Of a stretch of 64,000 nucleotides of DNA, positions 60,701 through 64,000 are shown piece by piece. Source of the DNA: Halichondria panicea (taxonomy: Eukaryota > Porifera > Demospongiae > Suberitida > Halichondriidae); NCBI RefSeq assembly GCF_963675165.1, contig NC_087380.1, positions 7,075,017 through 7,139,016 on the forward strand. Reading direction: 5' to 3'. The stretch's first letter is position 1. Each line of letters starts with the position of its first letter. Under the pieces are notes generated by a model. The model saw only the letters and a list, made by a program, of their open reading frames with translations. It had not been told where the DNA came from and did no database searches. Both the position numbers and the translations under genes were made by a program.

Positions 60701-63700
60701 GACCTCCAGCTCTGGGTGAACACGTTCCGGAAACTGGTTGAGCGAGTTAGTCGAGCATTCTCTGACCACACCCCCTTGAACTCTGAACCCAACCCAGGAG
60801 GTAAGTCTGCACGCTACGTTAGTGTAGAGCCACCTCTCTCCCGTGTTTCCATTAATATTTCAGTAATTTATTTTGGGTGGCCGTAACTTGAGCTCTATAG
60901 TACTAGAAATAATTACATGCGAGAATACGTTTTGATCACCGAAAACGTTATGCAATTGATGAGACGCCGCGGTTTCAATGAGGATTTTACAGGCCTCGTA
61001 ATAAAGGCCAATAACTTATTGTGCGATACAAATTTATGTGATATGATAGGCACTCGCATCGTTTGTATCACGTACATTTCTAGCAGTACCTGCGTAACTG
61101 TTGTGACTGTCCTGACAACAGCTATAATATAGTGTGCTCTGTGTTGTAGACGCAGGAGCGCCCAATGCTGACAAACTGTACAAGCTCTTCCAGAAGATTC
61201 TCAAGCTGAGGAATATTGAGCACCAGATCCTCTACAAGGAGTGCCAGGTGGGACCTTACAGCAGCTGCATGTACGCCCCGAGGGCAAGAGCTGTATTAGC
61301 TGTACAGCCCTCGCGCATGTGGTAATAACTTACACTTACTATAAGTAGTGCTTCAGTTCGTATCAAAGCACTCGTGCACGGCGTGTATGTGGCCATATTT
61401 TACTGTAGTTCGTGGTTGTGTATCTCCACATGCATGCATGCACGGCTCATCCCCTACTCGCACACTTGTAGCTTGGCAACCCGGAGGAGCAGGAGGCAGT
61501 GGTGAGGAGAGAGCTGCAAGACAGGAAGAAACAAATGGAAACAGGAGTAAGTCAGCATATATGGCACACCCTCGGCGCCAGAGGTGTACCCTAAAGCTGT
61601 GTGTGTGTGCATGTGCGTTCGTGTGTGTGTGTGTGTCTATGTCTGTGTACTCCAGCTTTAACTTGCTCAACGGTTGCAAATCAAGAGTTACACTAAGAGT
61701 TTTAGGAATGCATGTACTCCTGGTACAATTAATTTGTGGATTTTAGGCTGTCTGCGTCCCCTTGGAGTATGTAGTGCAGAGCATTCGTTATCTAGTACAC
61801 GACTTGTATAATTATATGACCATCCTCGGCTATTATGTCACATGACTGCCCTATTAAGTCACATGACCTGATTGCCACACCCCCACCCAGGTAGCGAGGG
61901 CCAGAGAATTAAAGTTCGGTAGTCACAAGGTGGAGGAGATATTTCGTGAAGAGCAACTCAAAACGCTCAAAGTGCTCAACAGTAATCTGGACCAGCTGTC
62001 GTTGTCAGGGCCCACTGCACACAGCCCGGCAACACAGCGTAAAATTAAACAGTAAGAGGAGGTGGTGTATTAGCCATGGCTGGGGATTAGAGTTTTTTTA
62101 TATAGGGCAAGCCAACAGTAAATGTTGTAAAGAGTTGGCCTGCTAACACAGGTCCAAGCACATGCTATATGGAGACATTAATAATCAATGGTTCGGGGAC
62201 TCTTTCAGCTGCCATAACTTGAATTCCGTTGATCCAATTTCAACGATTTTATGATTTTATGAACGCTTAGAAGGAGACCTTTCAAATGGTGTCATCAAAG
62301 TTCATATTCGAGAGATAAAAAAAATTTGCCAATTTGGCCATACCAATAGCCCATGGTCCAAGGCCGAAAAAGGACAAATTATGGCCCCAACAACATTTTG
62401 GATTGAAATACATCATTTGAAAGATCTTTTTCTAAGCTTTCAGAAAATCATAACATTTCATTGGATTAAAGTTTTGGCTGTTGAAAAATGTTCAACTAAA
62501 CCTGCCTCCGTTAAGTAAATTAGTTGGCTATTGTAGACTGGCTTTACAAGTATGTACAAAATGTAAACTATGTACATGTGCTACATTATTTATGTTCCTC
62601 AATAATTACATATTGTACTGTATTGTATTCCTCGTATGTCATGTGACTACTTGTACTGGTCATGTGATATTAGACGCAGTGCTGTACTGACTGAGAGTGG
62701 AAGCACCACCGTCGCCAAGCAAGATCTCCAGTTCAAACTCAAGGTTACCGTGACATTACATGACCTGACAGCCATTCCGTCCAATGAGAATAGACCTCTC
62801 TTCTGTGTATTCGAGGTGTGTGTGCATTTCTATAATAATTATGGTGTGCTTAGATTAGTGATTTCTTTCGGGCCCAAATTGGCCATTTTTTTTAATAGTG
62901 TGTTCTATAATTATCAGTGGATGTTTTCTACTGTTTTCTGAGCTAATGTAACTTTGATGGTCCAATTTCAAAATTGGTACTGTCTCTTTGATAGTGCTAT
63001 GCCCTTGTAAGCAACATAGAGTAAACAGTTGAATAATCAACAATAAAGTTGTATGTCAGCACAGCCTTCAACAGCTGTCACAGTTCACGTTATCAAGGTT
63101 GCTATGGTACCCCCCCCCCCCCCCGTATACAGGTGGATGGGAGCGGGGAACAACTTAAGACCATCGAGGCCCCACCAGTTAACAACAGTGTCAGGTCAGT
63201 GCAACCTACCTATGTCTAGTAAATCTAGTTTGGGCTGATTTCAGAGATTGTTGTTAAAATCGAATGTTGCTACAGTACCTTAGACCAGCAGTGCTGTATA
63301 ATAAAAATGTGGTCGTGCCATGGGGTCCATTAAAACCTGCATGGCTGTATTATAGAGGGTGGCCTGCTTATAGGGTGATCACAATAGATGAGTTACACTG
63401 TATGCCAGCTGTAGCAACCGTTCCTTAACTGACAACTCTCTATCCATCAGTTTCATGGAGGCTGGAGAATTCTGGACCTCTTCCCCTGTCCCCCAGATAA
63501 AGCTCACCGTCATGGCCGCCACAAAGGGGCTCATCTCAAACAAGACCACCCTCTCAAAGGTTCGGGAGGTCGTAACAACAAGATACGTATCCATGTGCAA
63601 TCAGGGTTATATAGTTTTATATCTATATATTGATCCAGTAGGGGAGGGGGGGAGCTTCTCCCCTGAAAACACTTCAGTCTCCCTCCAAACAGTCTAACCC

Positions 63701-64000
63701 TAACCCCCCCCCCCCTACACTAGTCTGCAAATTCTTAAAAAGTAGAGAGAATCTACCATCTATGGGCAATATAATGAATATTTCAGGTACAATTATTGTT
63801 AAGTATATACAGTACATTTGGTCGTATCGTGGTTTTTGATCTTATAGAATACGTATTGATTTCACCCTCGTCCCCTTAGAAAACTCACGTGGGCATGCCC
63901 AGCTCTGGTGATGTGTACACGACACTGGATATGACAAAGAACGACAAGAGTTCAGAGTCTTCGATTGGCAAGCTCAAGTTATCCACTATTGTCGAGCGCC
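57703..64000 (+). CDS. CADPS: Calcium-dependent secretion activator (CAPS), first 12 exons
   Basis: Cytosolic priming factor for dense-core vesicle exocytosis. Exons 57703-57776, 58864-58993, 59147-59403, 59799-60066, 60644-60800, 61150-61247, 61472-61546, 61891-62051, 62674-62815, 63133-63194, 63451-63559 and 63880 to beyond the edge, all phase-consistent. The acidic/Ser-rich start MISDRESSSDESDVGG resembles the CAPS N-terminus. The alpha-helical N-region contains QIYLLLARCISYPFTARYQL (vertebrate ..MRCIAYPFNAKQ..), LYKLFQKILKLRNIEHQILY, CQLGNPEEQEAVVRRELQDR and VARARELKFGSHKVEEIF, all close to CADPS. Exons 9-12 form the C2-like domain (LKVTVTLHDL, CVFEVDGSGEQLKT, GEFWTSSPVPQIKLTV). The PH and MUN domains should follow outside the window. 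Exon 5 is preceded by a CA repeat. Confidence 0.93.
60617..60643. repeat. (CA)n tract at CADPS exon 5 acceptor
   Basis: A CA repeat ending CACACAG directly at the exon 5 junction, in place of a pyrimidine tract. Confidence 0.85.
62185..62515. repeat. Dispersed repeat, permuted relative at 20155-20260
   Basis: Begins AATCAATGGTTCGGGGACTC and ends TTTTGGCTGTTGAAAAATGT / TCAACTAAACC. In ABCG-B intron 13 the same two ends are joined in the opposite order (TATGGCTGTTGAAAGATGCT, then AATCAATGGTTCGGGGACTC). Lies in CADPS intron 8. No ORF. Confidence 0.7.

Overview
The window is genomic DNA from an invertebrate metazoan. Every gene is split by spliceosomal introns except POLE2 and the amidase gene. 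The content (HDAC3, a BMP-type Smad, TRAF-C proteins, CADPS) is animal-specific. Short introns, compact intergenic spacing and very many small hairpin/TIR elements suggest a non-bilaterian animal such as a demosponge, but that assignment is inference and was not tested against any database.

Layout. 71-2558 (-): 5' part of HDAC3, running off the left edge. 2977-4563 (+): POLE2, head-to-head with HDAC3. 4639-5724 (+): NAAA-like acid amidase, 75 bp after POLE2. 6073-8816 (+): Smad1/5-type R-Smad. 9238-15675 (-) and 15969-20950 (+): a divergent pair of ABCG2-like half transporters with nearly identical exon structure. 22364-35900 (+): a birth-and-death cluster of glycine N-acyltransferase-like (GLYAT) genes with two intact five-exon copies, one frameshifted copy, an orphan terminal exon and several fragments, intermixed with a duplicated 3' tail of the ABCG gene. 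36534-44502 (-): a TRAF-like gene model. 44.5-51 kb: repeat-dominated DNA with one coiled-coil-coding exon. 51097-51716 (+): a second TRAF-C exon. 52037-54802: a GLYAT relic interrupted by a degenerate integrase-bearing element. 55962-57282 (+): EMC7. 57703-64000 (+): first 12 exons of CADPS, running off the right edge.

How the genes relate. Most neighbours are unrelated housekeeping or signalling genes. The middle third may be functionally linked: GLYAT-type acyl-amino-acid conjugation and ABCG2-type export are successive steps of xenobiotic and acyl handling, and both families have duplicated here. That link is inference.

The strongest unexpected signals are mobile and structural. One short-TIR family has visible 7-bp target duplications, including a 28-bp miniature insertion that separates two GLYAT paralogs. 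A 738-bp TIR element is flanked by a 14-bp direct repeat. A GLYAT pseudogene carries a perfect 25-bp fold-back duplication. CA repeats sit directly at several 3' splice sites. The Smad ends in GSNT instead of the usual SSxS.
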